From contig JBDHYF010000016.1 in assembly GCA_039811185.1 (NCBI GenBank), positions 1 through 34,456 of the forward strand: a stretch of 34,456 nucleotides of DNA, written 5' to 3'. Below are positions 1 to 8,354 of this stretch, piece after piece (positions within the stretch are counted from its first letter, which is position 1; each line of letters opens with the position of its first letter). Under the pieces are notes generated by a model. The model did not search any database. It was not told the origin of the DNA and saw only the letters and a list, made by a program, of their open reading frames with translations. Position numbers and translations under genes: made by a program. The stretch comes from JAEZDR01 sp039811185. GTDB taxonomy: Bacteria; Bacteroidota; Bacteroidia; Chitinophagales; Chitinophagaceae.

Positions 1-128
1 GTTCTGAATTTCCTAAAATTATAAAAGGTCAATTGCCATTAGGAATTTATGATACTTCATATTCAATAGAAATTTCATCCGTAGAAAGTTTTATTGTGGA
101 ACTCGAAAATATACTTGCAAAGGTTTAG
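1..128 (+). CDS. C-terminal end of an unidentified protein upstream of AIPR (partial)
   Basis: The reading frame is open from the left edge (first full codon at base 3) and closes with TAG at 126-128, giving 41 visible residues that end in VELENILAKV. Only three bases separate this stop from the AIPR start codon at 132, so the two genes are almost certainly co-transcribed. In known loci of this kind a PD-(D/E)XK motif protein (DUF4420 type) often sits directly before AIPR, after a Z1 helicase and a MORC/Hsp90-type ATPase. That identity is inferred from gene order alone; the visible tail has no catalytic motif. Confidence 0.6.
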   Translation, partial: SEFPKIIKGQLPLGIYDTSYSIEISSVESFIVELENILAKV

Positions 129-131
129 GGA

Positions 132-2504
132 ATGGAAAGAGCGTTAGAAAATTATATTGAAGAATTAAAATCAGATGTCGCTTCACGGGTTTATTCGGAA
201 GGCGAAGGAGCAAGTTTTGAAGATAAGTTCACAGAATATTGCATTGAAGTTTTGGAAAGCATCGGAAAATCCGAAGGAGCAAGAGTTTTGTCATACATTA
301 ACCCAAACAGTCAGGGCGGAATTGATTGGAAAGTAAATGGGTTTTGTCTGAAAGACCTTACAAAAGACGAAAACAAAAAAGAGTATTACGAAACGCTGGA
401 TTTGTTTATCACTTTCTACAAAAACGAATACGATTACAACATTACAAAAGACGATTACACAAAGTCGCTCAATCAGATAAAACGCTTTATTAATTCCGCA
501 TTAAAACGCCATATTGATTACATTGATAAATCAAATACGGAATTATATCACTTAATCGAAACCATTGGAAAACAAGGCAAAGATTTTGACCGTATCAATG
601 TATATTTTCTGATAAATGGTTTTTCAAACCACGACAAAGAAAAAATTGAAGTTGCTGATGCTGATATTTTCGTCCATACCTGGGACATTGCCCGATTGTT
701 CAAAATCAATGAAAGTAATAGTGTTCACGAACCGATAGAAATAGAATTTGAAAGTTTTACAGAAAATGGAAAAGGTTTGCAATGTCTGCAAGTTCCGAAT
801 ATTGATGAAATGTACGACTGTTATTTAGCAATTGTGCCTGGTGAAATTTTAGCGAAGTTATACAAAGAATTTTCAAATGAATTGCTGGAAAGCAATGTTC
901 GTGCGTTTTTGGGACAGGCAGGAAAATTCAACAAAGGAATCAGAGATACCATTCGCATAAAACCGCAAATGTTTTTGCCGTACAACAACGGTATTACTGC
1001 CACAGCCGAAAGCGTTGAAACAAAGTTTGTGGACAATCAACTTGTCATTACACGATTGTACGATTTCCAGATTGTGAACGGTGGACAAACAACGGCTTCG
1101 CTTTATCACACACAAAAGAAATTTAAAGATGCTGATTTGAGCAAAATTTTTGTTCAAATGAAACTAACGGTTATCAAAGATAAAGAACAGAAAAACATTG
1201 AAGTTCCCAATATTTCACGCTTTGCAAACAGTCAGAACAAAGTTTCAGAATTAGACTTGTCGTCAAACAATCCGTACTTTGTGCAGATTGAAAACTTGTC
1301 AAGGAAGAAGTACGTTGTCAATCCTGAAAATAAAAATCAATCTCGTTTATGGTTTTTTGAACGTGCAAACGGACAATATCGGGAAACACTGAACAAACAA
1401 ACACCTGCACAACAAAAGAAGTTCAAAGAACAGAATCCGTCAAGTCTGAAATTTGTAAAATCAGATGTTGCAAAATATATCAACGGTTGGGAATTAGAAC
1501 CACATTTTGTTGCACAAGGTTCGCAGAAAAACTTTATTCACTACACAAAAAAAATAACGGATTTAGTCAGCAAAAACAAATTGCCAGGTGAGAATTTTTA
1601 TCGTAAACTCATCGCCAATGCCATTTTGTTCAAAACTATTGACCAGCTTTTCGGAAGAAAAGGAGTTAATGCGATTGGCGACACAAGTTTGAAAGCTCTT
1701 TCCGTTGCTTATACGGTTTCGTATTTCCACCATTTGACAAACAACAGAATTGATTTGTGGAGGATTTACGAAGAACAAAAAATTGACGATTTTTTGAGCA
1801 ATCAGTTATCAAAATTGCTTGTATTTGTTTACAACCACATTATTACAGAAGCAAGCGGAAGTTTGATTTCAGAATATGCAAAACGTGCTACTTCGTGGGA
1901 GAAACTGAAAAATACAGCATATTCAGAAGATTTGGATTCGGTTTTAAACGAGTATTTGATTTCGGAAGAAGAAAAAATACAACGAGAAAACGAGAAAGAA
2001 ATTGACACGAACAACATAGAAGATTCCGTTTTTGTAATCAGCGAAATTCAAAAAATGGGATTGAAATTCTGGGACGGTTTTAGAATTTACATAGACACTA
2101 ATAAGCCTGATGGTTTTGATTGGTCTATCGCTTTTGATTTGGTAAGCCGACTGAACAAGAATAAAAATCTGACGGCAAGGGAAATTACCTTTGGTAAAAA
2201 AGTGTTAGACTATATTCAGGAAAATTCAGCACTTATTGACGAAGTAAAAGCCTTGTCGAAATTGGAAGACAAAGAAATTGTAGAAGTTAAATTTATCTAC
2301 GATAAGCTTCTATTGGTTTCAAAAGACGATTGGAAACGAATTATTGATGTAGCTAGTCAAACAAAAATATTTGACAATCTTGAATTAGCCAACGTGATAG
2401 CCGTTCGGACTGCGTTGGCGAAGAAAGAACTTCTTAAAGAACAAGCTCTTATAAGAGCGTATGAATCATTAGCTAAGTTGAAACGATTTGGAATTAAAAT
2501 ATGA
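132..2504 (+). CDS. AIPR-family (abortive infection phage resistance) protein
   Basis: This 790-residue protein carries the AIPR domain. The hallmark blocks are LLESNVRAFLG (251-261), NKGIRDTI (267-274), YNNGIT (284-289) and DFQIVNGGQTTASL (311-324). The first 100 residues contain GGID (62-65) and a hydrophobic strand ending in FITFYK, which resembles the degenerate nuclease-like N-terminus of AIPR proteins; no clear active site is visible. The second half (about 450-790) is mostly helical and charged. AIPR proteins occur as effectors or accessory subunits in anti-phage loci, often last in operons with Z1 helicase, PD-(D/E)XK and MORC ATPase genes. Here it is also the last gene, three bases after the preceding stop. 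The coding DNA is AT-rich (bases 421-480 are 19/60 G+C), unlike the central region, which fits horizontal acquisition. The molecular activity is unknown. Confidence 0.85.
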   Translation: MERALENYIEELKSDVASRVYSEGEGASFEDKFTEYCIEVLESIGKSEGARVLSYINPNSQGGIDWKVNGFCLKDLTKDENKKEYYETLDLFITFYKNEYDYNITKDDYTKSLNQIKRFINSALKRHIDYIDKSNTELYHLIETIGKQGKDFDRINVYFLINGFSNHDKEKIEVADADIFVHTWDIARLFKINESNSVHEPIEIEFESFTENGKGLQCLQVPNIDEMYDCYLAIVPGEILAKLYKEFSNELLESNVRAFLGQAGKFNKGIRDTIRIKPQMFLPYNNGITATAESVETKFVDNQLVITRLYDFQIVNGGQTTASLYHTQKKFKDADLSKIFVQMKLTVIKDKEQKNIEVPNISRFANSQNKVSELDLSSNNPYFVQIENLSRKKYVVNPENKNQSRLWFFERANGQYRETLNKQTPAQQKKFKEQNPSSLKFVKSDVAKYINGWELEPHFVAQGSQKNFIHYTKKITDLVSKNKLPGENFYRKLIANAILFKTIDQLFGRKGVNAIGDTSLKALSVAYTVSYFHHLTNNRIDLWRIYEEQKIDDFLSNQLSKLLVFVYNHIITEASGSLISEYAKRATSWEKLKNTAYSEDLDSVLNEYLISEEEKIQRENEKEIDTNNIEDSVFVISEIQKMGLKFWDGFRIYIDTNKPDGFDWSIAFDLVSRLNKNKNLTAREITFGKKVLDYIQENSALIDEVKALSKLEDKEIVEVKFIYDKLLLVSKDDWKRIIDVASQTKIFDNLELANVIAVRTALAKKELLKEQALIRAYESLAKLKRFGIKI

Positions 2505-2529
2505 TCTTATTTGATTCCATCCTGAGAAC

Positions 2530-2544
2530 GGCTTTCCCTAAGCC
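2530..2544. terminator. Weak hairpin between convergent genes
   Basis: A GGCTT / AAGCC inverted repeat with the 5-base loop TCCCT lies in the 64-bp gap between the convergent AIPR gene and the HEYRH outer-membrane gene. The stem is short and no clean T-run follows, so a terminator role is tentative. Confidence 0.25.
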
Positions 2545-2568
2545 CGACATCTGTTCTATTTTCTCAAA

Positions 2569-5337
2569 CTAAAACAACACCGGCAACAGTATCTCGAAGC
2601 GATTTGCATTTTCTTTTCCTAAGCCTTCGTTCAATAATCGGGTATAGCGAAACCCCACACTCAGCGGAAACTGGTTCCACCATCTTGTATCAAACCAAAC
2701 TTCTGCTCCGGTAGCGGCAAACGGACGCGATGTTTGCTGCCGTATGCTTTTGGGCACTGCATAATCATAAAACAATGTGCTCCTTATCCGGTTCACGTAA
2801 ATAATGTGTGCCAGTCCCCAATCCGGACAGGCAAGCGGCAAAAAGTAGTTGGCTGTTCCTTTATACATCACCGGATAATCCGGCTTCAGCACATAACCCC
2901 GCGAGAACGGGAAATTATTTGCATACAAATGTTGCAATGCCGTATCGCGCTGCTGAAAGGCGCCCGAAAACTGGAATGCATGCGTCCGGAAAACAGAGGG
3001 AACATTTACCGACAACTGCATCAGTAACTGCCAGGCAGCCACCCCGCTAAGCGCATTTCTAAACTGAACCGACCCCGCCACCGCTTTTCTCGGAACAATG
3101 TATAGAGGAGCCGAACGACCCGAAACCTGAAAGCGTAAGAAATTCCGTAAGTAGAAAAAAGCTCCCTGATCACCAACCGCGCCTTTGCCCGGAAAAAATG
3201 TTTTTTCAAAATTGATGTTGCTCCCAAACTGAAGTGTCGACAGCGTTTTGTTTCGCGAAAAATTTAATGGAACATGCAGGCCCGCGTTCCAATTTAACTG
3301 ATGATAATTTCCTCTTTGCGATGGCCTGCCCATAGTGAAAGACGACCCGTATGTAACTACCGGATAAAACAGCCCAAACGCTTGCCGGAAGCCCGCTTCA
3401 TGGCTGAATTCATTCTCATTAAACACATAAAAAACTTCTGTTTGTATGTTGTTCAAAACGTTTTCTCCTAAAAGAGTAAGACTCCAGTTGGGGTCGTCAT
3501 AAAATGGTTTAATGCTGTGGAAATTCAGCAGACCCGACGTTCGGTTATAGCTTTCGGTTTTCCGTAAAGTATCCGCATGTTTTTGTCCATCGAACTTTGG
3601 GTAAAGTAAATCAACGGCAGGCACGTATCCGATGCTATTCGCTAACCGCGAACGTTGAATTTCTGTTCCCGTTTCCCTTGCGTTTTGTACAACAGGCTTA
3701 TAACCTTCCCAGGTAAGTGTTGTGTAGAGTACACGACCGCTGCCTACGTCCGGCTGATAGCCGCCGAGTGCCTCGTTTGTAACCTGAAAAATGCGGCCAT
3801 CGCTTTTCAGTTCGAAGATATTATCAGCGCCCTCAACAGAAGCAGAGAAAAATATGCTGCCGTTTTCAACAGCAACGGAACCAATAACGACAGGAGAAAA
3901 TGGAATGATGAGCCGATGACTGCTGTCGCCCGTTTTCATTTGCGCTAATGCCATCTTTCCGTTGGTATTCCGAATCCCAAAAACAAGTTCGTTATCGTTT
4001 AAAAAGCGGGGAAAGGAAGCAAATTCGCTTTCCGGAAGTTTGTACCGGAAGAGGATGTTACCGCTGTTCGCATCGAGCACCTGAATATAATTTTCCTGTT
4101 TTTCCGACTGCAGTATAGCAACCACTTTCTTCGCTGAGGCGGAAAAAGAAGGAGAGAAGTAGCGTCCGCGATGTGTGATGGTTTTTGCTTCTTTTGTTGT
4201 GAGGTCTGCAATCCGGACGTCGCTGTATTGAATATAACTCCATCTGGCATCCGTGCGCGGCGTGCTGTACACGATTTTGTTCTGTGAATGATGGAAATAA
4301 TTGTCGGTAATGAAGTCCGCAGCAAACAATAAGCGCTCGTGTTGATTTTTGCTGATATAGAATGCCGGCGGCCTGTCCGGCGTCGATTGTAAAAAGATAA
4401 AGCTGCTGTCAGAAACAAACTGCGGAAAATACACATCGCCGCGGCCGGTAACCGTTGTAGTGCCCGCATTTCCCGTTATTCTTAAGCTGTCAACCTGCAT
4501 CTCTTTTTTAAAATAGCTGAAGGCTTCGTTCCGGAAATCTTTGTAAGTAATATTGCTGTGCTTCAGCAGCGCCTTTTGAAAGGGATAGAAGCCGCCTTTG
4601 TAGGCCGCTGCGTCTTTGCAAACCTGCTCCCAAAAGGCTTCTCCATACTTCTTGCGGCCATAACTCACCAATAAATATCCCAGATGATAGTGCGATGGAA
4701 TCATATCTTTCAACGACCCATTGCGCAGCTTCATAAAGGAATAGTTTTTTCCCGCAACCCACAGGCTTTTGTAGTAATTAAAGAAATTCTGTATTCGGCC
4801 GCGGCCGCTGTTGCTTAATGCGGTTTCATAATAAACAGCATCGCCTTCCCAAAACCAATTGGGAATTGCGGCACTGTTCAACAATTCCTGACCATGCTGC
4901 CCTAACAGAAACCGAGCGGATTTACTGATGCCCGTATTGAAGTTGTTGTACTGCATAATATGGCGATACTCATGCAACGCAAGGTTTTGCGTCCATCCGT
5001 TTACACCAAGCTGATATCCACTCTGCGGCGGCGTTAGAAAAAACTCGCTTCTGCGCGGTGCAAGCTGCACATATCCGTTGCTGTTAATGGTGAATGGCTG
5101 TAATACAATGGGAAGTTTTTTCACGTTTTGTCCAATGGAAAACGAACTGTGCTTTTGCTCGTAAGCGGCAATATTTGCAATTACATCGGCAGAGCCGTAG
5201 AAGCCTTTGGGGAATATTACGTCAACCGTGTCCGTTTTTAAAATCTGCCATTTTACCGAAGGCGGAACGGCCGAAAACTGCTGTGCATGCATCTTTAAGC
5301 CAATTGCAAATAGTATTACAACAAAAAACTGTTTCAT
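2569..5337 (-). CDS. Secreted HEYRH metallopeptidase-like / outer-membrane barrel protein
   Basis: This 922-residue protein begins at the ATG at 5337, which gives a good signal peptide (MKQFFVVILFAIGLKMHAQ). A longer frame from 5406 would add 23 residues and overlap the divergent GNAT gene, so it is rejected. Residues 121-127 read LHEYRHI, a zinc-peptidase HExxH motif, and NWFWEGDA follows with Glu164 as candidate third ligand (gluzincin pattern). The middle (about 320-590) has short repeated beta elements suggesting a TolB/WD40-like propeller. The C-terminal third is rich in amphipathic strands, contains an FSRGYVLKPD segment and ends in a terminal Phe, as outer-membrane barrels do. It is likely surface- or periplasm-facing; the substrate is unknown. 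Domain identities for the middle and end are inferred from pattern only. Confidence 0.75.
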   Translation of the reverse strand: MKQFFVVILFAIGLKMHAQQFSAVPPSVKWQILKTDTVDVIFPKGFYGSADVIANIAAYEQKHSSFSIGQNVKKLPIVLQPFTINSNGYVQLAPRRSEFFLTPPQSGYQLGVNGWTQNLALHEYRHIMQYNNFNTGISKSARFLLGQHGQELLNSAAIPNWFWEGDAVYYETALSNSGRGRIQNFFNYYKSLWVAGKNYSFMKLRNGSLKDMIPSHYHLGYLLVSYGRKKYGEAFWEQVCKDAAAYKGGFYPFQKALLKHSNITYKDFRNEAFSYFKKEMQVDSLRITGNAGTTTVTGRGDVYFPQFVSDSSFIFLQSTPDRPPAFYISKNQHERLLFAADFITDNYFHHSQNKIVYSTPRTDARWSYIQYSDVRIADLTTKEAKTITHRGRYFSPSFSASAKKVVAILQSEKQENYIQVLDANSGNILFRYKLPESEFASFPRFLNDNELVFGIRNTNGKMALAQMKTGDSSHRLIIPFSPVVIGSVAVENGSIFFSASVEGADNIFELKSDGRIFQVTNEALGGYQPDVGSGRVLYTTLTWEGYKPVVQNARETGTEIQRSRLANSIGYVPAVDLLYPKFDGQKHADTLRKTESYNRTSGLLNFHSIKPFYDDPNWSLTLLGENVLNNIQTEVFYVFNENEFSHEAGFRQAFGLFYPVVTYGSSFTMGRPSQRGNYHQLNWNAGLHVPLNFSRNKTLSTLQFGSNINFEKTFFPGKGAVGDQGAFFYLRNFLRFQVSGRSAPLYIVPRKAVAGSVQFRNALSGVAAWQLLMQLSVNVPSVFRTHAFQFSGAFQQRDTALQHLYANNFPFSRGYVLKPDYPVMYKGTANYFLPLACPDWGLAHIIYVNRIRSTLFYDYAVPKSIRQQTSRPFAATGAEVWFDTRWWNQFPLSVGFRYTRLLNEGLGKENANRFEILLPVLF

Positions 5338-5352
5338 TATTTCTACCAACCT

Positions 5353-5360
5353 GAAAGTTA
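5353..5360 (-). promoter_or_regulatory. Candidate -7 box for the HEYRH protein gene
   Basis: On the minus strand this reads TAACTTTC, one mismatch from the Bacteroidota -7 consensus TAnnTTTG, 15 bases upstream of the start codon. No clear -33 TTG is seen. Confidence 0.3.
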
Positions 5361-5378
5361 GGGTTGTATTTTTAATCG

Positions 5379-5891
5379 ATGGAAAAAATTGCCATTCGCA
5401 GAGCAAGTGCCGCCGATGTTGAAACTATACGGTTGCTGGCATTCGAAATATGGCCCGTTGCCTATAGAAAAATTCTTTCCGAAAACCAAATCCGGTATAT
5501 GCTGAAAAAATTTTACGACCCCGCTGTGCTTGTTGATGAAATGAGTGCCGGTGTAACATTTTTTTTAGTGTGCAGCCATCTGAATTGTGTAGGTTTTGCG
5601 GCTTGCTCTGCGCTACCGGAACAGCCTCGTTGTTTTAAGCTGCACAAGTTGTATGTGCTGCCTCAACATCAAAAAACAGGCGCCGGAACCGAACTGCTCA
5701 ACGCTGTATTAAACGAGGCTCGCCGCGCAAACGCGCTGAAGCTGCAATTGCAGGTGAACAGGGCAAACAGTGCCATTCACTTTTATAAAAAGATGGAGTT
5801 TGAAATTACCGGCAAAGGAGATTTTGATATTGGAGAAGGATACTTTATGAACGATTTTATAATGGAAAGATTATTGAATGAAATGTATTAA
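5379..5891 (+). CDS. GNAT-family N-acetyltransferase
   Basis: This 170-residue protein fits a single GNAT domain, which transfers an acetyl group from acetyl-CoA to an amine. Motif A, the acetyl-CoA pyrophosphate loop, is LHKLYVLPQHQKTGAGTELL (88-107). It is followed by the usual motif B region with N-x-x-A-x-x-F-Y (VNRANSAIHFYKKMEFE, about 127-143). The N-terminus IRRASAADVETIRLLAFEIW is the typical first strand and helix. The gene is divergent from the outer-membrane protein with a 41-bp gap and lies 47 bp before the CNNM gene on the same strand. The substrate cannot be read from the sequence; RimI-like or small-molecule acetylation are both possible. Confidence 0.85.
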   Translation: MEKIAIRRASAADVETIRLLAFEIWPVAYRKILSENQIRYMLKKFYDPAVLVDEMSAGVTFFLVCSHLNCVGFAACSALPEQPRCFKLHKLYVLPQHQKTGAGTELLNAVLNEARRANALKLQLQVNRANSAIHFYKKMEFEITGKGDFDIGEGYFMNDFIMERLLNEMY

Positions 5892-5907
5892 TTGGGCGCC
5901 TTGCGTG

Positions 5908-5915
5908 TATATTTG
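5908..5915 (+). promoter_or_regulatory. Candidate -7 box for the CNNM/CorC-like gene
   Basis: TATATTTG matches the Bacteroidota -7 consensus TAnnTTTG exactly, 23 bases upstream of the ATG at 5939. No TTG lies at the standard -33 distance. Confidence 0.45.
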
Positions 5916-5938
5916 ACAGTTAATAGCATTATTTATTA

Positions 5939-7228
5939 ATGGGAACGGTGTTTATTATTTTAGGGCTGATTATTTTAAACGGCCTTTTTTCTATGGCGGA
6001 AATCGCCCTTATCAGCGCCCGAAAAGCACGACTCGAATCACAAGCCGCAAAAGGCGATCTGAAAGCAAAAGCAGCATTAAACCTTGCCATCAATCCGGAT
6101 ACTTTTCTCTCAACAGTTCAAATCGGCATCACACTCATTGGCTTGCTTACCGGTATTTATTCGGGCGATAAACTGAAACAGGGGGTGGTAGACTGGCTCA
6201 ATCAGTTTTCGTTTATGCAGGCATATTCCGACGGCTTTGCAACGGTGCTGATTGTTATTGTACTTACCTATTTTTCTCTCGTGTTGGGCGAACTGCTCCC
6301 AAAGCGCGTCGGACTTAGCAATCCGGAAAAAATTGCCAAAATCATGGCAACGCCAATGCGCTACGTTTCCATTATCACCCATCCGTTTATTTGGCTGTTA
6401 AGCAAATCTACCAACGTGTTGGTTAAAATGGTGGGCATTCAGTCAACCGAAAATCAGGTTACGGAAGAAGAGATAAAAGCCATCATTCACGAGGGTACTG
6501 AACATGGCGCCATTGAAGAAGCCGAACAGGAAATTATTGAACGCGTGTTTCATCTCGGCGATCGCAATATCACTTCGTTGATGACGCACCGTAATGATAT
6601 TGTTTGGATTGATATTACCACTCCGCTTAACGAAATACGAAACATTATTGGCGAACGCGCCTATTCGGTTTATCCGGTTTGCGATGGCACCATCGACAAT
6701 TTAAAGGGCGTGATTTTATTGAAAGATTTATTTCTTGCAGGTGAGCCAAAACTGCCTGCTGAAAAGTTTATGAAAACCGGACTTTTCGTTCCTGAAAACA
6801 TTTCTGCTTATCAGTTGCTGGAGCGTTATCGCGAGGCCAAAAGCCATCACGCTTTTATTGTTGATGAATACGGAAGCGTACAGGGACTCGTTACACTCAA
6901 CGACGTGCTGGAAGCTATTGTGGGCGATATGGTGCCTGAAGATCCCGACGATTTTGAAATTGTTGAACGCGAAGACGGCAGCTTTATTATTGATGCACAA
7001 ATTCCTTTCTACGACTTTCTTTCATTCTTTGAAAGTGAAGACCTGATAGAAGAAACCGAAAACGATTTTGATACACTCGCAGGATTTATTATTGATAAGC
7101 TCCAAAAAATTCCTGCAACCGGCGAGAAGCTGACATGGAAAAATTTCAGTTTTGAAATTATTGATATGGATATACAACGTATCGATAAAGTACTGGTAAC
7201 TGAACTGAAAGACGAGGACGCCGGCTGA
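5939..7228 (+). CDS. CNNM/CorC-like (hemolysin-family) transporter with CBS domains
   Basis: This 429-residue protein has the three-part layout of the CNNM/CorC family. The N-terminal DUF21 membrane domain (about 1-165) has several hydrophobic helices, an early NGLFSMAEIAL segment and the conserved GELLPKR motif near 118-124. A CBS pair follows (about 205-330; recognisable MTHRNDIVWIDI and HHAFIVDEYGSVQGLVTLNDVLEAIVGD). A C-terminal CorC/HlyC domain (about 345-425) contains FDTLAGFIIDKLQKIP. Characterised family members export Mg2+ or Co2+; the name hemolysin is historical. It acts in the inner membrane, with the CBS domains in the cytoplasm probably sensing nucleotide. Its stop codon directly abuts the stop of the convergent T9SS-type gene. 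Confidence 0.9.
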   Translation: MGTVFIILGLIILNGLFSMAEIALISARKARLESQAAKGDLKAKAALNLAINPDTFLSTVQIGITLIGLLTGIYSGDKLKQGVVDWLNQFSFMQAYSDGFATVLIVIVLTYFSLVLGELLPKRVGLSNPEKIAKIMATPMRYVSIITHPFIWLLSKSTNVLVKMVGIQSTENQVTEEEIKAIIHEGTEHGAIEEAEQEIIERVFHLGDRNITSLMTHRNDIVWIDITTPLNEIRNIIGERAYSVYPVCDGTIDNLKGVILLKDLFLAGEPKLPAEKFMKTGLFVPENISAYQLLERYREAKSHHAFIVDEYGSVQGLVTLNDVLEAIVGDMVPEDPDDFEIVEREDGSFIIDAQIPFYDFLSFFESEDLIEETENDFDTLAGFIIDKLQKIPATGEKLTWKNFSFEIIDMDIQRIDKVLVTELKDEDAG

Positions 7229-7795
7229 TTATTGAATTAACAGGGTTTTTCCGAACGATTGGTCTTTACTCGTTACCACTTGCACATAATAATTTCCAAT
7301 GGGCAAAGCCGAAATATTGATTGAGTTGGTTTCGCGTTTCAGCGATGCGGACTTTACCTTATCGCCATTCATGTTATAAACATGGCAAAACGCTTTCAGT
7401 CCGTTTTTAAGCTGCACTTCCAGCATCTTGTGCGAAGAATTATAGAATATGCTGGCATCCATTGCTGCGCTGTTTTTAACCATTACGGCTTTCGAATAGG
7501 CAGTAGTTCCATCTGCTATCCTCATCTTGATGCGATAGTAATTAATGTAAAGCGGATTATAGTCTGAAAACACAACACTGTCAGGAACAGGTTCGGGGCG
7601 CGGAAGCTGATCAAGCACAAAAAACTGCTTGCCATTGCTGCTTCTCTCCACGAAACATTTCTGAACCGAAGGTTCGGTGGGAAGGAGAATGGTAAGCTGA
7701 ATCTTTTTATCGTCGGCGGTTGCACGAATGCCCGGCTCGTTTCCAAACAGCGCAAGGCATCCCATCAAAGACCAGAGGAAGGCAATTATCGTCAT
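7229..7795 (-). CDS. Small secreted protein with T9SS-type C-terminal domain
   Basis: This 188-residue protein has a hydrophobic N-terminal signal segment, then a fibronectin-like strand pattern (FVERSSNGKQFFVLDQL ... INYYRIKMRIADGTTAYSKAVMVK). That module typically precedes the Por secretion-tail domain in Bacteroidota. The last 80 residues carry the sorting-tail features VYNMNGDKVKSA, ISALPIGNYYVQVVT and a final KTLLIQ. It is therefore a probable type IX secretion substrate, anchored or released at the surface. It is unusually short, since little lies before the tail: there is no separate enzymatic or adhesive domain. The stop codon abuts that of the CNNM-like gene with no spacer, leaving no room for a terminator between them. 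Confidence 0.75.
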   Translation of the reverse strand: MTIIAFLWSLMGCLALFGNEPGIRATADDKKIQLTILLPTEPSVQKCFVERSSNGKQFFVLDQLPRPEPVPDSVVFSDYNPLYINYYRIKMRIADGTTAYSKAVMVKNSAAMDASIFYNSSHKMLEVQLKNGLKAFCHVYNMNGDKVKSASLKRETNSINISALPIGNYYVQVVTSKDQSFGKTLLIQ

Positions 7796-7814
7796 CAGGA
7801 GAATTAAAAGATTT

Positions 7815-7822
7815 CAAATTTA
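7815..7822 (-). promoter_or_regulatory. Candidate -7 box for the T9SS-type gene
   Basis: The minus strand reads TAAATTTG, an exact TAnnTTTG match, 19 bases upstream of the start at 7795. A TTG lies 30 bases further upstream, longer than the usual 17-23 spacing. Confidence 0.4.
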
Positions 7823-7909
7823 TGGCTTTTACCCGCCCACGGTTGTTTTCTTCAAGGCGTTTTAACAATTGCACACTGCCCTCTTTACTCAATAGAATTC
7901 TTTTTGGTT

Positions 7910-7917
7910 TAATTTCG
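7910..7917 (+). promoter_or_regulatory. Candidate -7 box for ccmE-ccmF
   Basis: TAATTTCG matches TAnnTTTG except for one T to C change and lies 7 bases before the ccmE ATG at 7925. The same octamer precedes the MFS gene at 14957, so the C variant may be normal in this genome. A transcript from it would be almost leaderless. Confidence 0.35.
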
Positions 7918-7924
7918 CAAGCAA

Positions 7925-8329
7925 ATGAAAAAGACACACCTTATCGCCCTCGTTTTAATTGCAGCCACTGTTGCAGTTTTGATAAGTTTTATGGGCGATG
8001 TTACCACTTACGATACGGTTGCTTCGGCAAAAGAAAAACCCGGAAAATTTGTGCACCTTATCGCTAAGCTAGATAAGTCGCAGCCAATGGAATACGATCC
8101 CGTGAAAAATCCAAACTACCTGAGTTTTACCGCTGTGGATACTTTGGGAAACGCTATTAAAGTGGTATATCACAACAACAAGCCAACCGATATGGAAAAG
8201 AGCGAAAGGCTCGTTCTGAAAGGCAGTGTAAAAGATGACCATTTTGAATGTAAAGACATCTTATTGAAATGTCCTTCCAAGTATAAAGACGACCCCGAAG
8301 CCGCAAAAAATATGGTGGCAACCCAATAA
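7925..8329 (+). CDS. ccmE: Cytochrome c maturation heme chaperone CcmE (CxxxY variant)
   Basis: This 134-residue protein has one N-terminal membrane anchor (about 5-23) and a periplasmic OB-fold domain. CcmE carries heme in the periplasm during System I cytochrome c maturation and hands it to CcmF. In the classical protein, heme attaches covalently to a His in an H-x-x-x-Y motif. Here the aligned segment is LLKCPSKYKDD, so Cys116 replaces the His while Tyr120 is kept: the C-x-x-x-Y type known from archaea and Desulfovibrio. The gene lies 25 bp before ccmF on the same strand. No ccmA, ccmB, ccmC or ccmH is in the window. The start is supported by the immediate signal anchor MKKTHLIALVLIAATVAVLI. 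Confidence 0.85.
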   Translation: MKKTHLIALVLIAATVAVLISFMGDVTTYDTVASAKEKPGKFVHLIAKLDKSQPMEYDPVKNPNYLSFTAVDTLGNAIKVVYHNNKPTDMEKSERLVLKGSVKDDHFECKDILLKCPSKYKDDPEAAKNMVATQ

Positions 8330-8354
8330 CTCTAACCTCAACTTTCAGCTTAAA

